A stretch of DNA of 64,000 nucleotides from Perca fluviatilis (GCF_010015445.1 NC_053116.1:31088785-31152784), one strand, 5' to 3'. Positions 41,178 through 63,821 are shown, counted from the first letter of the stretch. The notes: generated by a model not told the origin, from the letters alone. Program-made: numbers and translations.

Positions 41178-43103
41178 CGTTTGTAGTACGTGAAGACGGA
41201 GCCTGATGTGACTATCGTAGAAAAACAAGAAGGAATTGATCCTTTTGGGGCTGAGATAAGATATCCCAGGTACCTCCCTTTACCTGGTAGAGGTCATTGA
41301 TTTAAGGCATGAACATTAACTTTCTCAACTGATCTGAAGTGCAAATTATGAACAACAGCATGTCCCTGTTTTGAATTCCTATCAAAAAGTCCATCGCTTC
41401 CACTTAACCCTTTTCTAAAGTCATCACTGCTCTACACCACTTAGACTGCTAAAAGAAAAGATGCAGCTTTTAAAAAAAACACACGCACACACACACTGAA
41501 TGCTTTTTAAAACATGCAATGAAGAGTGTATGGTCCGTGAGGATCTATTGAACTTCTTTAACTGTGTGTCTGGGCTTCGGACCTGCTTGGAGCTTCTCCG
41601 CATGACAACAACAGTCGGGTGGTTTTGGGAGCATTAGTCTACGGGCATCTGGTGAACTTTTCTCACTTGAACCCTTGGCTAAAAACAAAAAGCATGCACC
41701 TTCTTCCAGAATTTTCTAAACCTGTAAATACCTATTACCGACCTACACAAGACCCACGAAATGCATCCAAAACATTTCCACTCTCATACATGTTTGCATC
41801 AAAAACATTGATTTAAGACTTTACTCTGCTCCAAACACCTGAGACTATGGCTAAACGCCTAGCTAACTAATAGAGAACATATTCAGTATTAGTTTTTCAT
41901 CACTAGCAAACCTGTAGCAGACTATCATCACCTGGTTTCCTGCACACCGACAAAATACATCTGGACCTTTAAGGTTGGAATTGCTTCTTTTTCCTTCAAA
42001 CCTACATTATTGGTCACACCGTGGAGTCTCTACCTTTGGAAATGTCTTTCGAAGAACAGTTATGAAAATTCTAAATGTCATGGTAACCCTTTACGCTACC
42101 ATTTATTTGAAGAAAGATGAGAGTCAAGCTCCCCAAAAGCATCTAAGTTCTTGTTTGTGTTCATTTTCCACATAAATATTTACATCCTTGTAAAGACAGC
42201 CCATCTGTTGGTCAGTGGGTTTCGAGGGCAATTAAAAATTGCTAATTAGTTATTTATTACAAATCCTTGTTAATCCACTGTCGGAGACAGTAAAACGTGC
42301 AAATCTACAAATCTAGTCATTAAAAGTTGGGGGCAATGATACCTTGAGTGTCACTGTCATACACAGTGACATTAGAGAAACCATTCTGTTAGGATTCCAG
42401 TGTTTTAGATAAAACAAATTATTAATGGAGAAGCCTTTACTTTTGTGCTTATAATGACCTCTGTCATTGTGGGGAAAACTACTGAAAGTGTGAAACTGCG
42501 CTGCAGCTCCGAGACGCTTTTTGACAGCTCAGCACTGAATCTGCACTCCTCATAATGCCGGTTTTATTGACGCAGCACAGCAGTGGGATGCAAACCTTTC
42601 CCCTTTGGAGACTGAGGCGTCTAAAAACCAGCATTATGAATTAGTAGCATGAAGGTAATCAGTGTTAAGGAAACCAGCCCCATGAGTCCATACTCTACAC
42701 ACAAACACCTGCACAATCCACTTGGATAAAACATTATCAATAGCAACAAAAAAAACGCACTTCGTACAAAATATCAAAATAACATTCATATAAATAATTT
42801 AAATAGCTATACTAAAGCTGAAGTCTGGATCTAAAACTTAAATGGCCAAAGAGAAGTGCTAATAATGTGCTGTACAATTTTGGGGACTGAGATGTTGTAG
42901 TTAGGGTGGCATTTTGAGCATCACAGGCAATTACTACACAAAACATTTTTCCCAAACTGCACAAGTAAAAAATTAAAATTGTTTTTTTTTTTGCCCATAA
43001 CATTTTGATTTCAAGGCCTCTTTTAGAAGCCCCAGAGAACAGAGGAAAAGTCCGAAATCTAGACGCCCACACATGCTTCTCGTCTCCCCCTCGTCTTCTT
43101 CAT
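41178..43103. other. E2F1 3' flank and probable 3' UTR
   Basis: No independent gene seen. On the minus strand a candidate AATAAA signal lies at 42563-42568, about 540 bases past the E2F1 stop; another is at 42253-42258. Choice between them is uncertain. Confidence 0.4.
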
Positions 43104-44201
43104 CTAACTGTCCCCCAAAACATGTGATAGGTCACCAAAGTCACAATCAAACAATTCACTGATGCCTTCATGGTCCTCCAGTCCAAAGTGGTAGTCGTGA
43201 CTGTGTGGGGGGGACAGATTGATAAAACCGTCCAGTGGGAGAGGAAGGCCATCTCCACTCAGGAAGTCCGCCGAGGAGAGGGGTGAGAGGTCAAAATCGG
43301 GCATGTCTCCGAGGTTGGAGAAGGGGTCGCCTCCCAGGAGCGATTCTGTTTTAGAAAGTAAAATTAGTGGACCACAGTACCATTTGTTGTTGCTGGATTT
43401 TGATCAGCAAATTAAAACACACAAATATCAACAGATTGTGCATCATCCATTTTGTGTTTGGGACAGTACCACAGCAACACGTTATTTAAAAAAAAATAAT
43501 TTAAGATTCTTTTTTTGGATCAGAGAGCCACAGAAAGGCAATGCTCGCGTATGTTAAGCGCTGTGCAAATGGTGGGCGGATAGATTCCGAACTAAAAAAA
43601 ACAATTTGACAATGAATGCAAATATTGGACCGAGGTTTTAAAGAGGGTGATTGCGGTGGTGAAGTTTTTAGCAGAGCGAGGACTACCGCTTAGGGGACAT
43701 TGTGAAGTTTTTGGGCAACCGGATAATGGGAACCATATGGGTGTGCTGGAAGTTATCAGGGAGTTTGATCCCTTTTATGTCAATGCTGGAAAGGGAACGC
43801 CATCATACCTCTCATCGACAACATGCCTAGGATTTATCGAACTGATGGGGGAACAGGTCCTCGCAGAGATAATCAGTCAAATTAAAAAAGTCGAAAGCAC
43901 TTTTCGATCAGTGTTGATTCCACTCCTGACGTTAAGCACACCGACCAGCTCACATTCATCATTCGATACGTGGCACATGATGGCTGCATCACAGAGCGTT
44001 TGATCAAGTTTCTGCCAATCCAAAGTCATACAGGAGAGTCGCTTTGCCAGTCTGTGCTTGGTGTTTTACAGGACATGGGAATTGATATCAGTAACTGCAG
44101 AGGCCAAAGTTACGACAATGCAGCCAACATGTATGGTGTTTACAGTAGCCTACGAGCCCGTAATAAACAGGTAAACCCATTAATTGAGTGGGTACCGTGC
44201 T

Positions 44202-44276
<75 letters not shown>

Positions 44277-47200
44277 CGCACACACGCACACACGCACACA
44301 CGCACACACACAATTTAGTGGGTGTTAATAGTGTTAACTGCTGCCTCGAGATGGAGGATTTTTTTTATTTAGTGCAGACACTTACATTTTTCCTCCAAAA
44401 CCACATCCCGTTGGATGAAAAGCCTTTCATAAACACTAGATGGTCAAGCTCACGCATAAGTGACAAAAGCACTGCAACATAATTATGCCAGAATCCAGGA
44501 GTCGCTGCAAAAGATCAGTAAAGACACAAACCAATGTCTTACTACACGGGATGAAGCCAGGAGACTGTATGTGAAGATGGACAAACTACAGAACACCATT
44601 TTGTGTAATAAGTGGAACAACACACTGCAGGGTTTCCACAAGACTGGTACTGCTTTACAGGGAGTTGACCTGGATTTATGTAATGCTGTTAGTTTGGTCA
44701 GCTCGTTGAGGGAATATGTAGCGAGAAGTTTGAGAGTGATGCAAAAAACATGTCTCCATCTTTGTCCCAAGTCTACAAAGTGGACACGCAGAGACACAGG
44801 AAAAGGAAGAAAAAAACAAGCGGATGAATCCAGTGACCCGGACTATGAGCGGTCAGGCTGTGACAAATTCAAAACAACTGTTTTTATCGCCGTCATAGAT
44901 CGTCTCGTTGCAGAGCTGGATAGGAGGTATCACTCCTACAAAAAGGAATTCAGCAGACATTTGGGTTTTTGAACGAGATCCCATCCACCTCCCTACAAGA
45001 TCTATCTAGAGGAGGATTTTGTGGACGAAATTGGAAAAATTCGTCAAAGAAAATGAGGACACCTCAGGAAGGTCACTAGTGCAACTTATAAGAGCAAGTA
45101 TACTACAATCAGTGTTTCCAAATGTTGATATAGCACTCCAGCTATTTATGACTTTGCTTGTAACCAACGGCAGCGGGGAGCGCTGTTTTTCTAAACTGGG
45201 ACTAATTAAAAATAGACTCAGATCCACGATGGGCCAAAACCAACTCAATCACCCGTCTCTGATGTCCATTGAAAATTAGGTTCTGCGCAAATTGGATTTT
45301 ACCGGCCTCATTAAGGACTTCTCTGCCAGAAAAAGGTAGGATTATGCAATAATATGTACATATTAATCATTGTGCTGCTGATTCATTATTGCCGTTATAA
45401 TAACAGTGTTATTATATGCTGATGTGCTGCTGTTTTTATTATGGCTTTTGTTTTATATACAGTTTAGTGTATTGGATGGTTTGTGTCTCAGTAATGTAAT
45501 GTTGAGTTACTTGTACTGTACTTCTTTTCATGCCACTCTACTTCTACTCCGCTACATTTCAGAGAGAAATATTGTACTTTTTACTCCACTACATTAATCT
45601 GACAGCTTTAGTTACTTTACACATTAAGATTTCTGCACACAAAACACATTTAGGTCTAGTTTAAACAATTCAAGTTTTATTATAAATGAAACTAGCCAAC
45701 GATACATAGGCCTAAAAGTCCAGCTGAAATGATTAGCCGGTTAAACACTTAGTTGATTGACAGAACTCTTTGGATCATTTCTGAAATGTGAGGATTTTTC
45801 CGCATACATTACTTTTACTTTAACACTTTAAGTACATTTTCCTGACGATATTTACAGACTTTTATTTAAGTAACATTTTCAACGCATGACTGGTAACATA
45901 GGACGTTCACAGCATGGTATTAGTACATTTAAGGATCTCAATACTTCTTCCACCACTGATGTTGTGATTTTGCCTCAGCAAAACATGGTGTTCTGCACTG
46001 ATGCAGATGCTGTACCTTACCTGTTGGTTAATAAAGCTAAAAGCGATTACCAGCTTTCAGCTGAACTGTGAATGCACGGTATTCTGTTGCTTTGCTGTTC
46101 ATAGTTACATTTCCAGTGTAATTGTTTTGGGGCTGTGGAGGCAGAGGGTAATATCTGGTATTCTTTCCACTTACATCTCTGTTGAGGTTAGTTTTGGTTG
46201 TAATGCAAGTGTTTCTTTATTTATTGGGCACTTTACTAGATGGGAAAGCCGAGATATGAACGGGGAGAAAGACGGGGGAAGACATGCAGGAAAACCGCCA
46301 CAGGTTGGACCCGAACCCCGGACCTTCTGCGCCGAGGAACAAACCCCCGCACATGTGCGCCCGTAATTAAATAATTAAAGGGCTGATTGTAAGCACTGGG
46401 CCTTATGCTTGTTTGTATTTGTGTTTTGTCTGTAATGTTCCAATTTTTCATTTTACCTATGTGGTGTGGTGGTACAGAGAAGGAATGTAAAGAACACTGT
46501 AGTGTTGGCTGTCTCAATGTGTGTGTATGCCAGTTCACCTTATTTGCGTGTGGACCATGTATGTCACGAAATACATTTTTCCAGTAAAGCACAATGATTA
46601 AGGGGGCTCACACAAAGAGCAGCGTAGGGGCCCCTGACCACCTTAATCCGCTCCTGTATTGTATTGTGCAAGCACACTCACTGGTGTGGCTTACTGGGAA
46701 ACTGTGTTGTGAATCACTGAGTAACGTACAAAGTGCTGAGGTTACAGGACAACCTATTTCTGATGTGAGTTTTGGCCATCGGGTCATTTGGCGTCACCAC
46801 AAAACTAGACCCACGAAACAAAAAACGTTTTTGGCCTGTACCAAACTGGGGTTCAATATAGGGCTGAAACGATTCCTCGAACAACTCTAATAATTTGATT
46901 ACAAAAAATCCTCGATGCAAAATGACTTGCCTCGAAGCTTCGTTAAATCAATGTTACCAACGTCGTATCGCTGACGGACGGTGTTTCCGCACGGAGCAAT
47001 ATTACTGTCGCATACCAGACGCAGCTCAGTCTGCTGCTGGCGACACATGCCAGAGCGTAAATAGCGAGGGGCTAGAGACAGGCTGGAAAAAACGACAGAA
47101 AGTGTCCAAAGTTTGGAATCATATCGAATGTAATTAAAACTAAAACTCTGTACAGTGTGTCTACTGCAAAATCAAACTAGCTTACCACAATAATTAAGGC

Positions 47201-50200
47201 TGAGCAATTTTATCGATTCTGCGATATAAATCGATATTTTTTTCCTTTCATAGTTTCACTTCATAGTTTTACCAGAATGCAGCTAAATACACTTAAAAAC
47301 ATGAAAGAGTTGTCTTCTGCAGTTGTCTTCTGGGAATAGGCATATTAGGTATAAATTCATTTTATTTTCTTTATTTGAAAGTCCGGCCGCCAGAGTGCTT
47401 AGAAAAATTCTGAAATAAATGTAGTTGATGATCCCTGCTGTAGACTCTCCGTCCAGTCAGAGACATATATTGTGTAATTGATGTTTTCAGTTCAATTAAT
47501 TAAATCCAAGTAAATGGAACACTCACAAGATGTCACCAAAATCACTCTGTCCCCTTTAAATCTTTCAGAAAATGATGTAAGTATATCGAATTATATCGAA
47601 TCATATCGAATCGTATCGTTGGCTGAATATCGTGATATATATCGTATCGTGAGGTGATTATTGTGTATTGTATCGTATCGTGAGATTAGTGTATCGCTAC
47701 AGCCCTAACAATAATAGCACGATGTCAGTGCTTCAGCATCTCAAAACATGGAGTCTAACTTAATCATCCATTCCATGAAGCGGACCCGACAAAAGTAAAT
47801 AACAGTCGTATGGACAATGAAACTACACCAAAAACAACAACTACCAAAAACAAAGACAAGAAAATACGTAGTGGTGACCACAATTTGATCTAAAAAGGTG
47901 ACGCGTTGACTATCTCTTCGGAAAAACAGCTGATTGTTGCGCATCTCTCTCTCTCTCTCTCTCTCCACGGAGAAACAGCTGATCAACGATCTAATAGCAT
48001 AAGTGTAACAGAGCTGTGTAACATTATAATCAAATATATAAATGAAAATAGGTTGAGTGTAACTAATATTTACATATAGGCCTACTGTATATACAGATCA
48101 GTCTCAGGTTGAAACTTGTTTATGTAGGTTTAATGTATGCCTTAGTTTGAGGTTGATATCATTTGAAAAAAAAAATCTTTAAAAACAATGTAATATGGCA
48201 CTTAAATGCACTTAATATGTATAGTTTTTTGAGAGATGATATTGTAAGCAATGTAGGCAATACAAATGTAGCTTTTTTCAAAAATGTGGATTTTTTTTCC
48301 CTAGTTTAAAAACGCAAAAAAAAATATTATCCAATTAATCGATCGATAAAGTGCTAGATTAATTGATTACAAAAAGAATCGATAGCTGCAGACCTAGTTC
48401 AATGTGCACACTATCTACCTCCTTTTAGCTTTTAGTATTATGGGATTTCACTCAGGGCTGCATTGCTCCCATTACTGCAGAAGACAACTCTTTCATGTTT
48501 TTAAGTGTATTTAGCTGCATTCTGGTAAAACTATGAATGTTTGAAGTGGATTATGCAGCAGGAGTGGCTTAAGAAGTCTCTATTGATACTTTTTTACATC
48601 ATGAATTCATTGTAACAGACATGAATTCATGTTGACTTAAAAACATTTTTAATTGAGGAATTTCAATACGATTACTGACTAATATGAGCACTCACCTGTG
48701 TCCCCACCTAACACCAGTGATGAGGGGTCCTGCTGGGAGGTTGCTGTCACTGTGGATGACGTGGACGCTGGTGATGATAAACCCTCTTCCAGGGCTGTTG
48801 TGGACGTTCTGGCTTGTGATTGGTCTGTGGGTTTTGTGGGAGGCGGCACCAGGGAGGGGTCAGCATTGGGTTTAGAGGGACTACTTCCTGTCACGGGGCT
48901 GCAGACGCCGGAGCTGTCCTCTGGACAGAGGAAGACGTCAATTGGACCCCGTGTGCTCTTCAACGACACCTGGTAACCCTGGGAGATGCAGACAAATACA
49001 AACCGTCAGGTGAAAACCTTGCAACGTCGCAATAAACACGTTTCAAAACACTGATGAAATTCAAGGCCCGTACCTGGCTGGGTTCTGAAACTTGCATCTG
49101 GGTCTCTGGTGGAGCTCGGATAACCATGACCAGCTGGTCCGGGGAATCAAATGAATTTCTTAAGTCCTGGCAGCGCACGTAGCCCAATGTGATGGACGCA
49201 ACCATTAAGGAATTCAATATAGCAGCAAGTGGTGTCATTCTAAGACTGGCAGACTCCAGGAATGCAACACTGTCTTACAAAAGCTTTGCCGTCTATGCCA
49301 GCTGGCAAAATTTAACAAGTTACTAAAATGGGTCAAAAGGATATTTCTTGTTCTGTGGGTCCTCTGTGAGCAGTCTGAGCTGTAGGTTGCATTTGGAAAT
49401 GAGCTCGTCGAGCTGCTCCTCCGCCTCTGTGAGGTCACACACCTCCCTCTGCAACTCCTTATGGCGGGCAACCAATGCCGCATCAACTCGGTTACCACTG
49501 CAGGGGGAAGACAGCACGGAAAAATTTCATAAATTGAGGTTTGTGGACTCCAAACACAACATTCCAGCCACTTTTTATATTTGACTGCTGTAATAAGACA
49601 CATCCTGCATATGGACTGTAATTCAGGTTTTCAGATTTTTTCTATTTACAGTATTATATTGTGCTTATTATGTTTTAGTGTTGCTACTGTTTATGTTGTC
49701 AAATTTATTCTTTATCTATACTCTTCTGCTTTGCTGCTGCAACCATTCACCGGTTTCCTCACAACAGTATCATTCAGTCTGGTAACACACTCTAGGTTTT
49801 CTTATACACACAGCCATTGGATGTTGTTCTTGGACTTCTTGGAGATGAGCTGGATTCCCTCCAGGACGTTGGTTATGTCGTAGATGCGTCTCTTCTGGAC
49901 ATCCAGGACCTGCGAAGCCCAGTTCAGATCCACCACACCGTCAGCCGACTGGGACAACAGGTCCAGGAAGCGCTTGGTGGTCAGGTTCAAGGAAGTGTCA
50001 TAGCGTGACTTCTCCGTCGTGGTTCGAGGAACTGGAGAGAAAGGGAAAGGGAACACATGGGTTTAAATATTCTGCTTTTAACCACACTGGATAGTTCATT
50101 TCCTTGTAAAACTACGCCCTTGTTGGCCTACAGCAAAGACTGAGGCAGCAGTGAAAAAGAGCATCACATCTCCCCTAACTGAAGGATTATTGATTTGTAT

Positions 50201-51273
50201 TCTTTACCCAATTATATTGCTTTAATACTTCAAATCAGTTTATTCCAATATAATTTAACAATCCTATCCACCCAACAAAAAAAATTCCCTTTCTCTCTCA
50301 AACCAATATGTCACAACAGTAATGTCCTGTAACATCCTGTTTTGAATTACTCAAGCATGATGCTCATTTACCCATGACTTAAACCAAATGCCCTAGTTTT
50401 GTGTTGGGGTGTCGCTGTAATGTAATTTTGACTTTTTTAAATGGTATTATGGGACAAATTATGTGAGCTCTGATGCCAGTTTATGGCTTAATTAAACATG
50501 TTATTTTTGTCTTCCGCCAAAGCATAATGGACATATAACTTCAGACTGGAGTGTCATGTAAGACATGCCATTTGTAGTTTGTTACGCAGCGAAAGTACAA
50601 TGACTACAATAAGAGTGTAAATAAAAAATAAATAAAAAAAGTGACCCTGTCCGTCTTTAACACTCCAAATACATTTTATTTTCTGTTTGTTGCGCGTGTA
50701 GTGAACGTAACTTCAATAACCATTCAAAGCTATTGATCAAGTACAATAGGAGTGAGAACACAACATAAATCAATCAATAAATAACAACAGCCATTGTCTT
50801 TCCGTAAGAATGTTTTTGTCATTTTAGCAGGAAAATAGTTTTAATTTTTTCTGATACTAGCCCGCCTGGTAAAGACAAAGACAGGTTGGCAGGCTGTTGT
50901 CTGTGCTTATAAAAGGACAGCTGTTTTTAGGACAATGAAGGCTATAGCAAAAGTCAGAGTTTGTATGGACTGGATGGATGTAGTGGCCATGTGCAGCTGA
51001 CGTGTTGCTTCTGCTGTGAATTTTAGGTAACAATGAAAGAAAAATCAGCAGAATGAGCTGTGTTTGTGTTTGTGTGTGTGTGTGTGTGTGTGTTAAGAAC
51101 TGAGTATTGTGCTACTTATACTCTCGAGAAGTGAGTTTTGCGCTTGTAAGTGATAATGTGAAGATATGCTGCGTGTCACTGGTCCATGAGTTTGTGTCTT
51201 GTATTGTATTGCATCTGTAGTATTTGTGTCCCTGTACTATTTTTCTTTATGTGGACATAAATAAGTGGTTAAA

Positions 51274-51320
<47 letters not shown>

Positions 51321-51957
51321 CGTGCGTGTGTACCTCTGGGAGGGGCAGGTGTGGAGGGTGGTGCTGGGCCTATGGACGGTCGAGTAGTGCTGACATACTG
51401 ATGGTCACTATCCAGGTCCAACTTTCTCTTTACCTGAAGAAATGGTCGCAGAAAAACACACACATTGTCAAAACTACCATAATTATACACTACACGTTGT
51501 TACAATTGTGTACCAATTATGTATTAAGAAGAGGAAAGTAAAGGCTACTGAATGAAAAGCAAAACATCGTAAAGCAACAGGTGGATGGGCTTATACAGTT
51601 TTGTCACGCGGGCAGAAGCATGTTTATGTAAACATTTCAACATAATATGCTGAAGGTGAACTCTTTTGCTAACCACTTCTTATCACCCCCCCCCCCCTTC
51701 CTCACCGGAGGTCTTCCCAGAGCCGGTCGTCTCCTGTCCTGGACCCCCACATCAACAGGGCCCTGTGGCGTGGCAAACAGCAGGATTTCCCCTGTGCTGG
51801 TGGGGGCCGCGGCCGGGTGGAGTCCCTCATTGCTGGGGCTGGTGATGATCACTATCTGATGGTCCCCACCCAGGTCAATAGTCCCAGAGTTCAGCAAAGT
51901 CTCAAAGTCAGCCAACAGATCCTCCGATGTCTGCCCTGTTATCAGAGTCTCTGACAT
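43104..51957 (-). CDS. e2f1: Transcription factor E2F1, 7 coding exons
   Basis: Activator of S-phase genes; binds DNA with a DP partner and is repressed by RB in the nucleus. Exons in transcript order: 51706-51957, 51334-51433, 49812-50031, 49345-49497, 49074-49188, 48696-48969, 43104-43345. They join in frame to 451 aa (human 437). Visible parts: conserved QIVII and [25 protein letters not shown], the cyclin-binding and NLS region; winged-helix DNA-binding domain at about 126-192 with [13 protein letters not shown]; leucine-zipper/marked box ([28 protein letters not shown]); and a C-terminal RB-pocket motif [20 protein letters not shown] at about 422-444. The last two motifs separate it from E2F4-8. 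Six introns are split as GT-AG except intron 4, which is AT-AC. Intron 6 is 5.35 kb of transposon debris. Close match to E2F1, not E2F2/3, by N- and C-terminal motifs. Confidence 0.96.
43508..45339 (+). pseudogene. Dead ZMYM1-like hAT transposase in E2F1 intron 6
   Basis: Lies antisense within the largest E2F1 intron. In order across shifted frames: [55 protein letters not shown] (at 44074-44130), SLREY, then the C-terminal dimerisation segment [20 protein letters not shown] and [19 protein letters not shown]. This order is that of the TTF-type/ZMYM1-like hAT family. A (CA)n microsatellite (44205-44312) lies inside it, and there are several frameshifts, so it is inactive. Confidence 0.85.
44205..44312. 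repeat. (CA)n microsatellite inside the hAT fossil
   Basis: CA repeat whose right third is (CACACACG)n-like. It interrupts the transposase frame. Confidence 0.95.
45500..45958. mobile_element. Probable hAT-derived MITE in E2F1 intron 6
   Basis: Contains CTACTCCGCTACATTTCAGA, TTTTTACTCCACTACATT, CTTTAAGTACATTTTCCTGA and an ACTTCTTCCACCACT end, together characteristic of a common fish hAT MITE. The left end is not defined. Confidence 0.5.
46228..46367 (-). mobile_element. tRNA-derived SINE fragment
   Basis: Same family as 34605-34773: GGGGAGAAAGACGGGGGAAG, ACATGCAGGAAAACCGCCAC and a tRNA-like end with GGACCCGAACCCCGG (B box on the minus strand). Confidence 0.65.
46859..48396 (+). mobile_element. 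hAT element with BED-finger remnant
   Basis: Ends TAGGGCTGAAACGATTC and ATCGATAGCTGCAGACCTA are imperfect inverted repeats. Flanks GTTCAATA and GTTCAATG (46851-46858 and 48397-48404) match at 7 of 8. The plus strand around 47090-47190 encodes [14 protein letters not shown] and, after a frame break, [23 protein letters not shown] follows after 47715. This is a BED-type zinc finger cut in two by a nested element. Confidence 0.8.
47195..47707. mobile_element. hAT-type MITE nested in a BED finger
   Basis: Starts TAAGGCTGAGCAATTTTATC and ends GTATCGCTACAGCCCTA, with perfect 8-bp flanks ACAATAAT (47187-47194 and 47708-47715). The interior is rich in ATCGTATCG words. It falls precisely inside the coding sequence of the BED finger. 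Confidence 0.85.
49189..49344 (-). other. e2f1: U12-type AT-AC intron of E2F1 (intron 4)
   Basis: On the minus strand the intron starts ATATCCTTTT, exactly the U12 5' splice consensus. It has TTCCTTAAT (49204-49212) as a branch site and ends CATCAC, with 16 bases between branch A and the end. Removing it joins AAGAA to ATTGGGC and restores [14 protein letters not shown], matching the E2F1 family across this junction. No GT-AG pair gives this result. Confidence 0.9.
51275..51328. repeat. (GT)n microsatellite beside E2F1 exon 2
   Basis: GT repeat ending just inside intron 2, six bases from the exon 2 donor site. A shorter GT run is at 51063-51092. Confidence 0.9.
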
Positions 51958-53090
51958 TGCAGTGTGTCACTGAGCACCCCTTCAACTGGACTTTAGGGGT
52001 TGCAAACTAAGATGTATCAACACCCACTAGGATTTTCTGTACTGTAATTTAAGGAACAATAATGAAACCTTCTAAAAGTTTGCCTGAAGGTGTTCATAGG
52101 CAGCTTGAACATTTCTTTAAAAAGTTCCCCTTTCTCTATTGTCCATCTTATTGCTTATAAACAATCTACTACAAATGAATTCTGACTAACAACATTACTT
52201 AAACATATATGATAACTTATTGTTAGCTAACTGGTGAAACATTATTTTAGGCTGGTGGAGAAACAGCAAGACAGGCTTTTCTGCCAAAAAGCTAATTTGG
52301 CAGAGAAAACAATATTGCTAAACGCATACCAACTCTGCGCCTTGAGGCTCAGCCGCTGATATATTATCAAAGAAGAGTCGCAAATTGGCCGTGGCAGAAA
52401 TAAACGCTGTTGGTTAGCGAGCTAGCAAGCTAATCTTTTGTTTTCATCTCTCCTGGTAGTACAGTACAGCCGCGAGGCCTGGCTACACTGCCCTTAACAC
52501 AACTACCAACACTGCTAACGAGCTAGCTTATGTCCTGACAACAAAGACGGACACAAGTTAACAAACAACCCGGTGCAGCCGAGAAACTAGCTATTTAAGT
52601 GTATAAAACAATATTATTTCTATTTACACCTAAGACGGGGCTCAGTTAAATGGCTATCAAAACTTTATAGCAGCATTTCCAGGAGTGAGCTATCGAAATA
52701 AAATATCCACAATGCAAAATACATTACCATAACTTAAAAGCATTTTTGAGAGTACGTGTAATAAAGCGACAGTTAGTTCAGCGGAGTATAAAGCGATATT
52801 GTTAAATTTAAAAATATAGGACAGATTAGCATGCTAGCTGAGTTATTAGCCGCAATTCTTCAACCCCCTCGTTTTGTTGGGGCACGCAGGAAGCACTCTG
52901 ACAAAACTGGAAATATAAGGAAATAAACCGATGAAATCACGCGAATCCTTTAAAACAGCAGTTGCTGGTCCGTCAGTTGCTCACACCGGGCGCGGTCCAT
53001 TTATAAAAGCCTCCTGCGACCCCGTCCGACCCCGTTATCGGCTATTATTGTTGTTATTGTCCCAGCTGATCTACATCTAAACAAGGCTCG
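51958..53090. other. E2F1 5' leader or upstream region
   Basis: No other gene. The likely promoter is more than 1 kb from the E2F1 start codon, so the leader is long or contains a 5' non-coding intron. Transcription start not visible. Confidence 0.4.
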
Positions 53091-53096
53091 GACGGT

Positions 53097-53210
53097 TTTC
53101 GCGCGAAATCTTTTTTGCCGCGAAACCGGCACGTGCTTCAAATCGACTGTTACCATTGGTCGAAAAGCTGCACTTTCCGGAGGGCGGGTCCGGACGGTCT
53201 CTGATTGGTG
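53097..53210. promoter_or_regulatory. Divergent E2F1/ZNF341 promoter with E2F sites
   Basis: A perfect palindrome TTTCGCGCGAAA (53097-53108) and TTTTGCCGCGAAA (53113-53125) are two E2F sites. The second is the inverse of TTTCGCGGCAAAA, a site type in the human E2F1 promoter used for self-activation. An E-box CACGTG (53130-53135), two inverted CCAAT boxes ATTGG (53155-53159 and 53204-53208) and a GC box GGGCGGG (53182-53188) follow. No TATA box. This supports cell-cycle control; which of the two genes it drives is inference. Confidence 0.75.
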
Positions 53211-53740
53211 TAAACCATCGTCTGTCATTTTATCGAGTGCAGATTCATCGACCTGAAGGTGCGTTCAGGTTCCACAAATAAAACGTACCAGCATCACGTT
53301 CGTTTTGTTATCTTAACGTTACACGAAATTAACCTAATATTTACAGTCTATGAAATTAACGTAGGCTACAATTGCTTACACTTCATATCAAATTGTTCCC
53401 CATGAAAACTACTGGGCGTGACATTGCTTTACTCGAAACTCAAGTGCGTCACGTCCTATGTTTCATTTTGTGTCAAGTGGGAAAATTATGTTTGGAGCAA
53501 CGAAAAACCTCAACCGTAATGCTTTGATGGCTTCAGACAAACAAACAAACTGTACTTCCAGTCCATGTAAAATGTTTACACCCCCCCCGTCAGTCTTATT
53601 GTGAACATTAATAAGGTAATGTTTGTCTCCAAATTCTAGGTTTTAAGGTTTTTCTTGTACCTTCCTGAGTTGAGGGGAGCGTACCTCAACAGGCAGCCCC
53701 GGCGAGTCGAGCGCCTATTGCGCAACAGAGGAGCTACAAG

Positions 53741-63723
<9,983 letters not shown>

Positions 63724-63821
63724 GTGAGTACAGAGTCCATGTTTGCTTACTTTTTGTCTCATGGAATTGATTATCTGACAGAAGAGCTCCTGGCCTCTCC
63801 CAACATTAGCAGACATTTTAA

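Noticed and set aside
48698..48976. Plus-strand 92-codon frame over E2F1 exon 6
   Set aside because: Antisense of a proven E2F1 exon, with no family match.
49205..49344. Reading E2F1 exon 4 into the following sequence, or starting exon 5 at an upstream ATG (49238)
   Set aside because: Both extensions lie within the AT-AC intron. Removing the intron restores the conserved junction exactly, and no AG acceptor lies near GYVRCQDLR.
53001..53228. 75-codon minus-strand frame over the E2F1/ZNF341 promoter
   Set aside because: Lies in the GC-rich promoter, has no homology and does not join to E2F1 exon 1.
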